Source of the DNA: Bryobacteraceae bacterium
Lineage (GTDB): Bacteria > Acidobacteriota > Terriglobia > Bryobacterales > Bryobacteraceae
Direction: 5' to 3'
DNA: 27,168 bases
Assembly: GCA_030039005.1 (NCBI GenBank)
Contig: JASHQT010000529.1
Location: 1 to 27,168 of the forward strand
Shown one piece after another: positions 15,230 to 24,000 of this stretch. A program made the translations under genes and the position numbers. The notes below the pieces were generated by a model. The model did no database searches. It saw only the letters and a program-made list of their open reading frames with translations, and was not told where the DNA came from. The first letter of the stretch is position 1. Each line of letters starts with the position of its first letter.

Positions 15230-15952
15230 ATGCTCAATCGCTTGATTCCCGCCGCCATCGTTTGCGCGGCGCTGACACAATTGCCGGCCCAGGAACCGGC
15301 GGCAACGGCCACGCCCGCGCCCGCCGCTGCGCGGCCTGGGGAACGTACCGGCGCGCGCTCCCCCTTGTTCTTTCGCGAAGCCTGGAAGACCGTCAAGGGT
15401 GAACATGGCGCTACCCAGGATCAGGTTTCCAGCGCCAACCTGGAGCTGAAGCTGTATGGTCCCTCCGCCAATGACGTCCAGGCGCTCGGCAACGCCGACG
15501 ATCCGAGCAATCCGCCGCACGTTTGGACCGGGCTGTGCACTTCGCCGGTGGCGGTCGCGCTGCGCGATAAAGACAATTACGTCGATCTTACCGGGCTGGC
15601 GCGAATCCGTTGGGAGACCAAGGTCTCCGGCTTCCACAAGGTTCGGCCGGTAATCAAGCTGGCGGATGGCACTTGGCTGGTGGGCGATCACACCGACGGC
15701 TCTACCCTCGATTGGCACGATGGCGAGTTCTCGATCGCCGAAGTGCGCTGGCTGAAGCTGAAAATCGATAAAGTGGTCACCACCGGGAATTTCGTGAAGG
15801 ATCCGGACTTGAGCAAAGTAGACGAGGTCGGATTCGCGGACTTGATGCCCAGCAGCGGGCATGGCCCGGGCGGATGGGCGGACGTGGCGTGGTTCGAAGT
15901 TTACGGCAAGTCCGTGAAGCGCGACGGAGCTGCCACGACGTCGTCGAAGTAA
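15230..15952 (+). CDS. Secreted beta-rich hypothetical protein
   Basis: This 240-residue protein has a signal peptide (MLNRLIPAAIVCAALTQLPA, cleaved near AQE) and an Ala/Pro/Thr-rich linker to about residue 40. A domain of ~180 residues follows, rich in Trp and short strands (NYVDLTGLARIRWETKVSGF, VIKLADGTWLVGDHTDGSTL, GGWADVAWFEVYGKSVKR). The pattern suggests a jelly-roll or carbohydrate-binding-like beta sandwich, but I cannot name a family. GGAGG seven bases before the ATG at 15230 fixes the start. The gene follows the ATP-grasp gene after 18 bases and is probably in the same transcript. The end faces the minus-strand permease gene with only four bases between the stops, inside a TAATCGATTA palindrome. 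It may be an extracytoplasmic binding protein serving the pathway upstream. Confidence 0.65.
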   Translation: MLNRLIPAAIVCAALTQLPAQEPAATATPAPAAARPGERTGARSPLFFREAWKTVKGEHGATQDQVSSANLELKLYGPSANDVQALGNADDPSNPPHVWTGLCTSPVAVALRDKDNYVDLTGLARIRWETKVSGFHKVRPVIKLADGTWLVGDHTDGSTLDWHDGEFSIAEVRWLKLKIDKVVTTGNFVKDPDLSKVDEVGFADLMPSSGHGPGGWADVAWFEVYGKSVKRDGAATTSSK

Positions 15953-15956
15953 TCGA

Positions 15957-17432
15957 TTATTGGATAGCCGGCGGAGCCGGGAAGCGTGGCAGCCAGCGGT
16001 CGTCGTAGAGCTCAAGATCGCCTGCGAAGTCACGGCGGAAGTGCGCTAACGGCTCCTTGGCAATGATGGTGACGTCGCGCACGATGGGCGCCATGCTGGC
16101 CGCATATCCCGAGGCCCAGCGGGTTTCCACCGGCTCAATATCCAGGCTGGCGGGAAACGGTGAATACGAGACATTCTGGGTGAACGAGTTGGCGTTGGTG
16201 TGGCCGAGTTTGGCGTAGATTAGGCGCGACGGCCAGCGGAATGCCGACCGGCAGTAGACATCCCACTCGGCGCCCACCACGCCGGTGTAGCACTGCAAGC
16301 CGTCGAGCGCGTTGGAGGGCTCATTTGTCAGCGGGATGGTTTTGGAGCGCTCGTTTCCGTAGAGGGTGAGATAAAGGGATCCGCGAACGGACACGTGCTT
16401 ACCGCGTTCGACCCGGAAGAAGAGCGAATCGGCCCGGCACACGGCCACAATGGCGGGCTTCTCCGGGGAGTTGGTTTCGCGTCTGAGCTGGGAACAATCG
16501 GCGACGCCGAAATTCTCCGAGCTACCATCCCTGGCGCGCAGCGACAGCACAAACGCGTCCGGCAGGACTTCAGCGCCTTCCGGCACGCCATCGAGCGCAA
16601 TTCGTAACGTCATCCCCGCCTTGCCGGTGCGCGGGTCGAGGATGGGCTGTTCGGTCGTATCGGCCAGCGCGGCGTGAATGGAGCGCGCGCTGGCGGGATC
16701 TTCCGAGAAGTGCGATTGCACTCCCAGCGCGAACGGCCAGGGCAGTGCGGCGAACAGCACTGCGCCGAGCAAGGTTCCGCCGATCGCGAAGCAGCGGCTG
16801 AACATCGTGCGGCGGCCGCAATATTGGACTAACAGGACCGGGATCGTGACCGAGGCGAGGGCGAGCGCGGCCACGGTATCGCGCACCCAGGCCACTCCAC
16901 CGAGCAGAAAAGCTACGCGCGCCTGCCACAGGCCTGCGATGACGGCCAGGACGATGAGTTCGGAAAAAACAAAGGCCGCCAGACCGCTATTTAGCGCGGC
17001 GAGCGCGGCGAAGGGCAGCGATAAGAACGTAAAGAGCAGGACTTGTTCCCAAAGCAGTCCCGGCAGGCTGGCGGCGAGCGGAAAGCCGTCGACCGCGACG
17101 ATGAACAGTTGCGCGAGAAAAAGCGGCAGGTTCACGAACATCGCGAGGAATAGCAGTTTTGCGGAGAGCAGGCTTTGCCAGCGATAAGGCCGCGTGATCC
17201 AGAATTGACGGTCGCCCGGGATGGGCTCAGCTAGAATCAGCCGTCCGGCGAGAAATGCCGCAGTTGCACCCAGCGCGAGTTCGGCCAGCCAGGAGTTGTT
17301 CGCGAGGTGCAATCCGGGAACGTGCAGGATCGCGAAGGCGGCCGTCAAGAATAGGACCAGCGCTATCTCGTAGCGGAGGTAGCGAATGTCTTTGCGAAAA
17401 ATGTGCAGCACTTGCTGGAAAGTCTGGCGCAT
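15957..17432 (-). CDS. ABC-2-type permease with large C-terminal soluble domain
   Basis: This 491-residue protein is the membrane partner of the ATPase encoded just upstream. Residues ~20-235 hold about six hydrophobic segments (IALVLFLTAAFAILHVPGLH, LLFLAMFVNLPLFLAQLFIV, LLFTFLSLPFAALAALNSGL, ELIVLAVIAGLWQARVAFLL, ALALASVTIPVLLVQYC, GGTLLGAVLFAALPWPFALG). From ~240 to the end is a soluble domain of about 250 residues without further helices, containing four cysteines (313, 332, 381, 394), which fits an extracytoplasmic disulfide-bonded domain. The ATG at 17432 is preferred because GAGGAG lies seven bases upstream; a GTG at 17447 would overlap the ATPase gene. The ATPase stop is 11 bases before this start. 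Substrate unknown; YtrA-linked ABC systems often respond to cell-wall-active antibiotics. Confidence 0.75.
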   Translation of the reverse strand: MRQTFQQVLHIFRKDIRYLRYEIALVLFLTAAFAILHVPGLHLANNSWLAELALGATAAFLAGRLILAEPIPGDRQFWITRPYRWQSLLSAKLLFLAMFVNLPLFLAQLFIVAVDGFPLAASLPGLLWEQVLLFTFLSLPFAALAALNSGLAAFVFSELIVLAVIAGLWQARVAFLLGGVAWVRDTVAALALASVTIPVLLVQYCGRRTMFSRCFAIGGTLLGAVLFAALPWPFALGVQSHFSEDPASARSIHAALADTTEQPILDPRTGKAGMTLRIALDGVPEGAEVLPDAFVLSLRARDGSSENFGVADCSQLRRETNSPEKPAIVAVCRADSLFFRVERGKHVSVRGSLYLTLYGNERSKTIPLTNEPSNALDGLQCYTGVVGAEWDVYCRSAFRWPSRLIYAKLGHTNANSFTQNVSYSPFPASLDIEPVETRWASGYAASMAPIVRDVTIIAKEPLAHFRRDFAGDLELYDDRWLPRFPAPPAIQ

Positions 17433-17443
17433 GGTGCATCTCC

Positions 17444-18361
17444 TCACGCTGCTTTTTTGTTGGCCTGCGCCGTGCCGCGCGCCACGGCGACAAAGATGGC
17501 GCGGAGCGGCATGGGATGCGCGGCGATATCGCGGACTTCGCCGAAGACGCCGCGGATCTCGTCGGGCGTGCGCAGCGGATCGAAATGAGTTTCGATGAAG
17601 CGGACTAGCGCCGGCGCGGTTTCGGGCCGCAGCCAGTGCGCCGGCCAGGGACGGTCCAGCGGGAGCAGGGGCGGGGAATCGAGCATTACTTCCACTTCGC
17701 GAAAACGTGCGGTGAGCGATGCCATCTCCTCGGAGAATTGCAAGCGGCCGGAATCCAGATAACCGATGTGGCTGGCGAAGCTTTCGATTTCGCCCAGATC
17801 GTGCGAGGAGACCAGAATGGTGGTTTCCTCGGCGCTTTCGAGCAGGCCCTGGATGAGATCCTCGCGCACCATCGGATCCAAACCGCTGAACGGCTCATCC
17901 ATGATTAACAAACGCGGGCGATAGGCGAGCGAAGAGGCGAGGGCGGCCTTCATGCGCATGCCGCGCGATAGCTGGCGCAGCGGGCGATCCAGCGGCAAAT
18001 CGAACTGCCGGACCAGTTGCCGCGCGCGAGCGGGGTCCCAGGTGGGATAAAAGGGCTTCAGATACGCGAGCAGGTATTCGACAGTCATCCATTCCGGCAT
18101 CTCCTGGTTCTCCGACACGTAACCAATGTGCGCCAGCATCTCCGGCGTCATCTGACGCGAATCGAGCCCCAGCACTTCAGCCCGGCCCGAGGTGGGCTTC
18201 AGAATGTTCATCAGGATCTTGATCGTGGTCGTCTTTCCTACCCCGTTGGGCCCGGCGAGTCCGTACAGGCTGCCTTCCGGGACCGTCAGATTCAGGCCGT
18301 CCAATACGCGCAGGCGGCGAAACCTCTTCACCAAATCGCTCACACAAATCATCGCGCTCAT
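17444..18361 (-). CDS. ABC transporter ATP-binding protein
   Basis: A 305-residue ATPase of the ABC-2 exporter class. Visible motifs are Walker A GPNGVGKTTT (37-46), Q-loop region GYVSENQEMPEW (~80-91), signature LSRGM (131-135), Walker B LLIMDEP (151-157), D-loop SGLDP, and switch His187 in VSSHDLGE. The C-terminal ~90 residues are an extra domain after the nucleotide-binding core, as in many YtrB/BcrA-like ATPases. It energises the permease encoded next. The ATG at 18361 overlaps the regulator's stop by ATGA, with GGAGGA just upstream, so translation is coupled to the GntR gene and the three genes form one operon. Confidence 0.93.
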   Translation of the reverse strand: MSAMICVSDLVKRFRRLRVLDGLNLTVPEGSLYGLAGPNGVGKTTTIKILMNILKPTSGRAEVLGLDSRQMTPEMLAHIGYVSENQEMPEWMTVEYLLAYLKPFYPTWDPARARQLVRQFDLPLDRPLRQLSRGMRMKAALASSLAYRPRLLIMDEPFSGLDPMVREDLIQGLLESAEETTILVSSHDLGEIESFASHIGYLDSGRLQFSEEMASLTARFREVEVMLDSPPLLPLDRPWPAHWLRPETAPALVRFIETHFDPLRTPDEIRGVFGEVRDIAAHPMPLRAIFVAVARGTAQANKKAA

Positions 18362-18789
18362 TCTTTCCTCCTCTGTGCTTCGCGCAGATCTTTCCCTTGA
18401 CCGGCGGAGACGGCTTCCAACCGCGACCAGTGCCGCTCTATCGCGCCGGTGATTTCTTCCAGGTCGAGCCCCAGGCGCTTGGCCTCCACCACCAGTTGCT
18501 CCACTTCCTTCTTCAAGAGCGCGGCGCGCTCAGCCGCCGTGGAAGCGGGCAGTTCGGCCACTACGGTTCCCAGTCCGGGGCGCACTTCGAGCAAGCCGTC
18601 CGACACCAGGTGCGTGATGACTTTGTGCGCGGTATTGGGGTTGATCTTGAGCGCCTTGCTCAGGCTGCGAACCGAAGGGAACGGATCACCGGGGCGCATG
18701 TGACCGGAGATGACGGCCTTTTTGGCCGCGTAGACCACTTGTTCATAGAGCGAGACGCCGGGTTCGAAATCCAACCGGAATGGAATCAC
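18358..18789 (-). CDS. GntR family regulator, YtrA subfamily
   Basis: A 143-residue regulator with an N-terminal GntR winged helix (SLYEQVVYAAKKAVISGHMR, PGDPFPSVRSLSKALKINPN, TAHKVITHLVSDGLLEVRPG, LGTVVAE) and only a short helical C-terminus (~65 residues, RAALLKKEVEQLVVEAKRLG). The absence of a large ligand-binding domain marks the YtrA subfamily. Members of this subfamily usually repress a linked ABC transporter operon, and here the ATPase and permease genes follow directly with an ATGA overlap. A strong promoter and a near-perfect 25-bp palindrome lie immediately upstream (18791-18823), consistent with self-repression. Confidence 0.9.
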   Translation of the reverse strand: MIPFRLDFEPGVSLYEQVVYAAKKAVISGHMRPGDPFPSVRSLSKALKINPNTAHKVITHLVSDGLLEVRPGLGTVVAELPASTAAERAALLKKEVEQLVVEAKRLGLDLEEITGAIERHWSRLEAVSAGQGKDLREAQRRKE

Positions 18790-18790
18790 A

Positions 18791-18815
18791 CGTGTACTAT
18801 AACAGATAATACACG
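18791..18815. promoter_or_regulatory. Near-perfect 25-bp palindrome: candidate YtrA operator
   Basis: CGTGTACTAT (18791-18800) and ATAATACACG (18806-18815) are inverted repeats matching at 9 of 10 positions around the five-base spacer AACAG. The element ends one base upstream of the GntR start codon's leader and covers the -10 box and most of the promoter spacer. GntR/YtrA dimers bind palindromes with GT/AC outer ends of this kind, so bound protein would block RNA polymerase. Confidence 0.65.
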
Positions 18816-18823
18816 GCAGTCAA
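18796..18823 (-). promoter_or_regulatory. Sigma-70-type promoter of the GntR-ABC operon
   Basis: On the minus strand TTGACT (18818-18823) and TATAGT (18796-18801) are separated by 16 bp, both one base off consensus. The leader to the ATG at 18789 would be very short. The palindrome at 18791-18815 overlaps it. Confidence 0.7.
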
Positions 18824-18896
18824 GACCCAGCCGGCGATTGTCACCGTTACTTTGGCCATTCGGTTGCTCGCCTTCCGATGAGGTTGAGGTGCAGCT

Positions 18897-19346
18897 TTGA
18901 AAAAAAACATCCAATCATTCTTATTGGCGATGGTTCTGGCGTGGCCCCTGCTTGCGGGTAAGTTTCCCGCCGAACAGGCTTATTCGCCGAGCGACATGAA
19001 GGTCCTGGGAACGTTAACCAGCGGCCAAACCAGCGCTTTGGTGGAGTATTCACAACCCGGCCCGTACCGCGCGTTCGTGTTTGAAGGCAACGGGCATGAC
19101 CGGGTGGACATCACCGTGACAGGCGCGCAGGGCAGAGCCTATATCGCGCTGGCGGACGATACGCTGACGCCCGTCGCCAGCGGAATCGGACATCTGGATG
19201 TGGTGTTGCCGTACCACGGCCCGGACACCGAGGCGTTTTACGTTCTCGTGAAGCCCACCACCCCGGGACCGGCGCGGTTCGCCGTGCACCTGACAACAGC
19301 CGGCGCGATTCAAGCGACGCCGGCGTCGCTGGCGGGCCAGCGCTAG
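18897..19346 (+). CDS. Small secreted beta-sandwich protein, PPC-like, TTG start
   Basis: The product has 149 residues. TTG at 18897 is the only usable start: an in-frame TGA lies at 18885-18887, a GAGGTG ribosome site precedes the TTG, and the residues that follow form a signal peptide (MKKNIQSFLLAMVLAWPLLA). The mature part (PYRAFVFEGNGHDRVDITVT, RAYIALADDTLTPVASG, LDVVLPYHGPDTEAFYVLVK, ARFAVHLTTAG) has the strand order of bacterial pre-peptidase C-terminal (PPC) domains, which are secreted beta sandwiches. I place it there tentatively. It is divergent from the GntR-ABC operon and converges on the winged-helix regulator, with both stop codons on the same four bases. A role with the ABC system (a periplasmic accessory protein) is possible but only from position. 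Confidence 0.65.
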   Translation: MKKNIQSFLLAMVLAWPLLAGKFPAEQAYSPSDMKVLGTLTSGQTSALVEYSQPGPYRAFVFEGNGHDRVDITVTGAQGRAYIALADDTLTPVASGIGHLDVVLPYHGPDTEAFYVLVKPTTPGPARFAVHLTTAGAIQATPASLAGQR

Positions 19347-20608
19347 GCGCTGACGGCTTCCGGTTCGGTCTTTTCGGTAACCAACTGCGAAATTACAGCC
19401 GCAAAGCGCGGATCGCTTCGCAGGCTGTCAACCCTGGGATCGACAGCTACGGCGAACAACGCCGACGATTTTTCGCGCACGGCCCGATCCAGCTCCTGAA
19501 AGGCGAGATCGCGGTCACCCATGGCCTCCATGAGTACGGCCATGAAATAGGCGTCGATGTACTGCGTCTTGCGCACTTGCGCCAGCGAGTTGAGGATAGT
19601 GGCCGCTTCCTTGCGCTTGCCGTGCCTGGCTAAGCAAGCGCCCTCGAGGGCTTGCAGCCAGGGTAGGTCGGGCGACATGATCACCGCCAGCCGGTAGTGC
19701 TCCAAAGCCGGGCTGACTTTGCCGCTGTATTCGAGCGCTTCGCCGTAAAATAGGTGACCTAAGTACAGGTAGGGGTGCAGCTCCAGCGCCCGCTTACCGC
19801 ATGCTACCGCGGCGTCGAATTCCCGGCGGAAAAAGCGCACCAGGATCTCGTTAGCGGGCACCGTCGGCCAGAGCGAATGGGCCGCGCGCGCGCGCAGCAG
19901 GATATTGAGCGCGTCATCCAGCCGCCCCTGGCTGATGTACAGCATCGTCAGCCGCACGTAAACTTCGGGAGATTCCGGGCTCTCGGCCTGCGCCCGGAGC
20001 AGTTCGGCTTCGGCCTCTTCGTACCTGTGTTCGAACAGGTGCAAGCCGTGCGCGCGGTCGGCGCGGCGCTCGGGCGTAAGGCCGCAGAGTTCGACGGCGC
20101 GATGATGCGCTTGCAGGAATCCGTTGTACATCTCCCGCGGCGGGCGCATGCCATAGGTTCCGAGCTGCAGGTAGCACAACGAAATGCCCTCGAAGCCGCG
20201 AAAATCGGCGGGGTTCTCGATGGCCGACTGCTGGAAGCAGTCCAGCGCCTTCTCGAAACCCTCACGCGTACGCCGGCTCCAGAAGTGCCAACCCTGCTTG
20301 ACCAAATCGTCGGAGTGCGGCACGTCCAGCCGATAGCCCAGCTTCGGCCGGTAGCTGATCCAAAGGCCGAACTCACCCAGGATTTTCTTGACCTCGCCGA
20401 TGGTCACGGCGACGGTGTGCTTGGACACCAGGTTGCCGTCCCAAGCCTGATTAATCATCTGCGCGTATCCGACATAGCGGCCGCGATTGTGAATCAAGGC
20501 CCGTAGAGCTTGAAACGCCTGCGGCCGGAGCTCGAGCTCGCGACCGTCCCGCAACAACGTCATGGTTGTTGCGTCAAGCCTAAAAGGACCGAAAGTCATC
20601 TGTTCCAT
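19343..20608 (-). CDS. CadC/ToxR-type winged-helix regulator with TPR domain
   Basis: This 421-residue protein has an OmpR/CadC-type DNA-binding winged helix at ~1-95 (FGPFRLDATTMTLLRDGREL, LRPQAFQALRALIHNRGRYV, SKHTVAVTIGEVKKILGEFG, ISYRPKLGYRLDVP). From ~105 to 400 are TPR-like helical repeats (EGFEKALDCFQQSAIENPAD, EEAEAELLRAQAESPESPEV, GRLDDALNILLRARAAHSLW, VSPALEHYRLAVIMSPDLPW). Unlike classic CadC there is no membrane helix, so it is a soluble regulator whose TPR part probably senses a partner or ligand. The start at 20608 has GAGAGG six bases upstream, and a strong promoter lies at 20698-20724. It is divergent from the first TonB-dependent receptor, a common arrangement for a local regulator and its target in acidobacteria. 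Confidence 0.85.
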   Translation of the reverse strand: MEQMTFGPFRLDATTMTLLRDGRELELRPQAFQALRALIHNRGRYVGYAQMINQAWDGNLVSKHTVAVTIGEVKKILGEFGLWISYRPKLGYRLDVPHSDDLVKQGWHFWSRRTREGFEKALDCFQQSAIENPADFRGFEGISLCYLQLGTYGMRPPREMYNGFLQAHHRAVELCGLTPERRADRAHGLHLFEHRYEEAEAELLRAQAESPESPEVYVRLTMLYISQGRLDDALNILLRARAAHSLWPTVPANEILVRFFRREFDAAVACGKRALELHPYLYLGHLFYGEALEYSGKVSPALEHYRLAVIMSPDLPWLQALEGACLARHGKRKEAATILNSLAQVRKTQYIDAYFMAVLMEAMGDRDLAFQELDRAVREKSSALFAVAVDPRVDSLRSDPRFAAVISQLVTEKTEPEAVSA

Positions 20609-20697
20609 GTAGCGCCTCTCCCCAGTTACATCCCTATCTGTCTCGCCTACCCTTATCCCAATCGGACGTTGACGCTGTTTTGACCGCAGTTCAGCGG

Positions 20698-20724
20698 ATT
20701 ATATCACAGAAAGCGGCGTGTCAA
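20698..20724 (-). promoter_or_regulatory. Strong promoter of the winged-helix/TPR regulator
   Basis: The minus strand has a perfect TTGACA (20719-20724) and a perfect TATAAT (20698-20703) with an extended -10 (TGATATAAT). The spacer is 15 bp, shorter than the ideal 17, which the extended -10 may offset. The leader to the ATG at 20608 is about 85 bases. Confidence 0.65.
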
Positions 20725-20851
20725 ATCAAAAAATGTGGCAGAAGTGTGGAGAATCGAGTGGGCCGGTACGTTCAGGCGGACCAGCGCTGGAAAGAACATG
20801 GATGGCCGGGTCTGTTCTAGACGCTGGTTGTCGCGCGGAGAATTGCCTTAC

Positions 20852-20881
20852 TTTTGATTTCCACTATCAAAAATCTAGAAT
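20852..20881 (+). promoter_or_regulatory. Promoter of first TonB receptor with palindrome over the -35
   Basis: TTGATT (20854-20859) and TAGAAT (20876-20881) are 16 bp apart. A second TAGAAT follows at 20881-20886. TTTTGAT (20852-20858) and ATCAAAA (20866-20872) form a perfect 7-bp inverted repeat over the -35 box, a candidate operator for the divergent regulator or another factor. The second receptor's upstream region shares the -10 part (20874-20896) but not this palindrome. Confidence 0.5.
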
Positions 20882-20912
20882 AGAATCCCACTAATGGAAC
20901 AGAGGGTGTACG

Positions 20913-20933
20913 CAGGTTGCCGTAGGCAACCTG
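20913..20933 (+). promoter_or_regulatory. Perfect 9-bp stem-loop in the leader of the first TonB receptor
   Basis: CAGGTTGCC and GGCAACCTG pair perfectly around GTA in the ~120-base untranslated leader. There is no T-run after it, so it is not a standard terminator. It may stabilise the mRNA, bind a protein, or act as a DNA operator downstream of the start site. Confidence 0.5.
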
Positions 20934-21010
20934 GTATGCGGCCCAGATGACTTGGGGTGAGTCAGCCTGAAGTTCCTGCGCCACACTGCACTTCGTTTCA
21001 ACAGGAGACT

Positions 21011-24000
21011 ATGAAACAGACGACTTCGCTTCGTTCGCAAGTCATTGCCGCGCTGGCATTGGCTCTGTCGTTGGCGTTGTTCAGCCCGGCCGCCATGGCG
21101 CAATCCTCCGGAACTTCGGCCTTGGGCGGGACGGTTACCGATCCGTCGGGCGCGGCGATTCCGAACGTGACCGTCATGCTTACCAGTAACGCGACCGGCC
21201 AAGTGCGCACGGCCACCACCGGCACCGACGGCACATATAAGTTCACGTTGCTACCACCTGGCGACTATAAAGTTCGGTTCACGGCCAGCGGGTTCAAGAC
21301 CTCGGAAGTGGCCTCGGTAACGCTCGCGGTGACCGAAACGCCGGCTTTGGATCGGACGCTGGAAGTGGGTGCTCAGAGCGAGCAGATCACTGTGGAAGCG
21401 GCTGCCGAAGTGCTCCAAACCCAGAGTTCCACCCTCGGCACAGTTGTCAATTCACAGAGCATCGTCGACCAACCGCTGGCCAGCCGGAACTACACGCAGG
21501 TCCTGAATATGGAGGCAGGAGCCTCCTCCGGGGTCAACGACGCGACGGCTCTGGGCAAAGGCACGCTGGACATGAGCGTGAACGGCGCCGAGCCGGAGCA
21601 GAATAATTGGCAGATGGATGGGGTGTCAGTGGTGAGCGCCTGGGGCACCGGCATCGCGAAAGACTGCGGCATTTACGTCGGTATCGCCATTCCGAGCCCG
21701 GATGCGATTCAGGAATTCAAGGTCCAAACTTCCACCTATGACGCGAGCTACGGGCGCAATCCGGGCGCGAATGTAAACGTCGTCACCAAATCCGGCAGCA
21801 ATTCGTTTCACGGAACGCTGTTCGAGTTTTTCCGCAATGAAGATCTGGACGCCAACGGTTTCTTCGAGAATGCCGAGGCGACGGGAAAGCAGGTCCTGCG
21901 GCAGAACCAATTCGGCGGCACATTTGGCGGGCCGATCAAGAAGGACAAGTTATTCTTCTTCGGCAGTTATCAGGGAACTCGCCAGCTCAATGGCGTTTCG
22001 CCCGTCGGCAGCAGCGAGACCGTGTTCTTGCCGCCGATCCCCGGCGGGGACCGTTCCACGCCTGGATTCGCCGCTGCGTTGGGTGCGGCGAATTGCGCGG
22101 CCAATCATCCGGGAAATCCGAATTTTTCTACCTTTGCCAGCATATTCGGAGGCATGCAGATCGCTTGCGACGGGTCCAACCTCAGTCCCGTGGCGCTAGC
22201 CCTTCTGAATACCAAGAATCCGAACGGAAGCTACTACATGCCGGGATCCTCGACCGGCAACTATCAGGAGACTACGTACAGCATTCCGGCCAAATATACG
22301 GGCAACCAATATATCGCCAACGTGGATTACCTGCTCAACAGCAAGAATACTCTGGCCATGCGCTATCTGTTTAGCGAAGATCCGCAGGAGACGCCTTTTG
22401 GCATCGCCAGCATACCAGGTACACCTTCATTCAGCTACTACGCCAACACCAATGCGGTCTTGAAGCTTACCACCCTGATCTCCAATAACATCGTGAACGA
22501 AGCGCATGCCACCGTGCAGCGCAATATCGCGAATGGTCACGACGAGACACCTCAGTACACTCCGCAATCGGTCGGCATCACTCCCATCGTTCCGCAGCAG
22601 ACCCAACCGCCGGTGGAGTTAATACTGAATGCCTATGGCATCGGTGGAACTCTTGCTCCATATGTCGGCCCGGCAACGCAGGTTAACTTCGGCGATCAGA
22701 TTTCGTGGTCGCACGGCAAGCACACCATTCGCGCGGGTGGAGACTTTGAAGACGATCAATGGAACCTCTCGTTCAAATCGTTGTTGCGTGGGTTCCTTTT
22801 TATCGATGGATTTGACGACTTCCTGTTAGGGCGTCCAGGCCTGGCAGGGTGCGACGTTGCGAGCGGGTGCAGTCCGGCAAACCCAGGGAATACTACCGGC
22901 GCTCCGGTTGGCACTTTTCTCTCCTGCCTGTTCTGCGTGCGAAGCGGACCCAACGGGATCATTCACGGCTACCGTGAGCGCGATACGTCCGCCTTTGTAC
23001 AAGACGACTGGAAAGTGAGCAACCACCTGACTTTCAACATGGGCCTCCGTTGGGAATACGACGGAATGCTCGGCGATCATTACGGTAACCTCACCAACAT
23101 CTGGCCCAGCCTGTTGCAGACGGTACCGGTTCCCCCCACCACGCCTGGAACGGGCGCTGGATTGGTCGGATACGTGGTGCCGAATAATTTCGCATCGCAT
23201 TACGGAGCTCCTCCCGCTGGCGTAACCACCTTGAGCGGCAGCTCGCCAACCGACGGCGGTATTCCTTGGAACAACTTCGGTCCGCGCTTTGGTTTCGCCT
23301 GGCAGCCTTTAAAGGAGGGCAAACTGGTGGTACGTGGCGGTATCGGTCTGTTCTACGATCGCGTCGGCAGCAGCAAGTTCGTGCATGCAGTGGAACAGGG
23401 CGATCCTTACGCCGTTACGCTTGACGTAGCGAGTCCTTTTGCCGCTGCTCCTTATAGCTTGGGTAATCCGTTCCCCTCGACGCCGCTGGGATTCACGCCT
23501 CGATATTACAACCCCGCCTATGCCAACAACTGCGGGAACGAATTGGCGCTCTGCACTTCGGATCTGAATCAGCCATTCTATTCGGTGGTTCACACGCCCC
23601 TTACGCGGCAATATAATCTCGGCATCCAGTATGAATTTGCGCCGCAATGGGTACTGGAAGTAGGCTACGTCGGCTCGAGCGGAATCAATCAGGCCGACTA
23701 CAACCACAACTACAACACGGCTCTAATCGCCAGTGCCAGCAACCCAGTCAACGGTCTAACCACCACGACCGTTGCAAATGTTGACGCCCGTGTGCCTTAC
23801 CTTGGGTACGACCCGGCTGGTCTCCAAGGTACCGGATACGACGGAGTTTACAACTACAACAGCCTTCAGGTGACAGTGCGAAAGCATTTCTCGCACGGGT
23901 TCACTACGCAGGTAGCATACACCTGGAGCAAAAATCTCACGACTCTAAACGGCGACGGGCAATCCAATAGCAACGACGCGAGTTTCCTAGGACAGCAATA

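Larger units (their letters stand above)
20609..21010. other. 402-bp divergent intergenic region
   Basis: No gene is seen between the regulator (minus) and the first receptor (plus). The region holds the regulator's promoter (20698-20724), a 14-base sequence TTGACGCTGTTTTG (20669-20682) repeated upstream of the second receptor, the first receptor's promoter with a palindrome over its -35 (20852-20881), and a leader hairpin (20913-20933). Bases ~20725-20845 show nothing I can name. Confidence 0.6.

Noticed and set aside
17433..17447. GTG start for the permease at 17447
   Set aside because: It would overlap the ATPase stop and place the GAGGAG ribosome site inside the coding region; the ATG at 17432 is correctly spaced.
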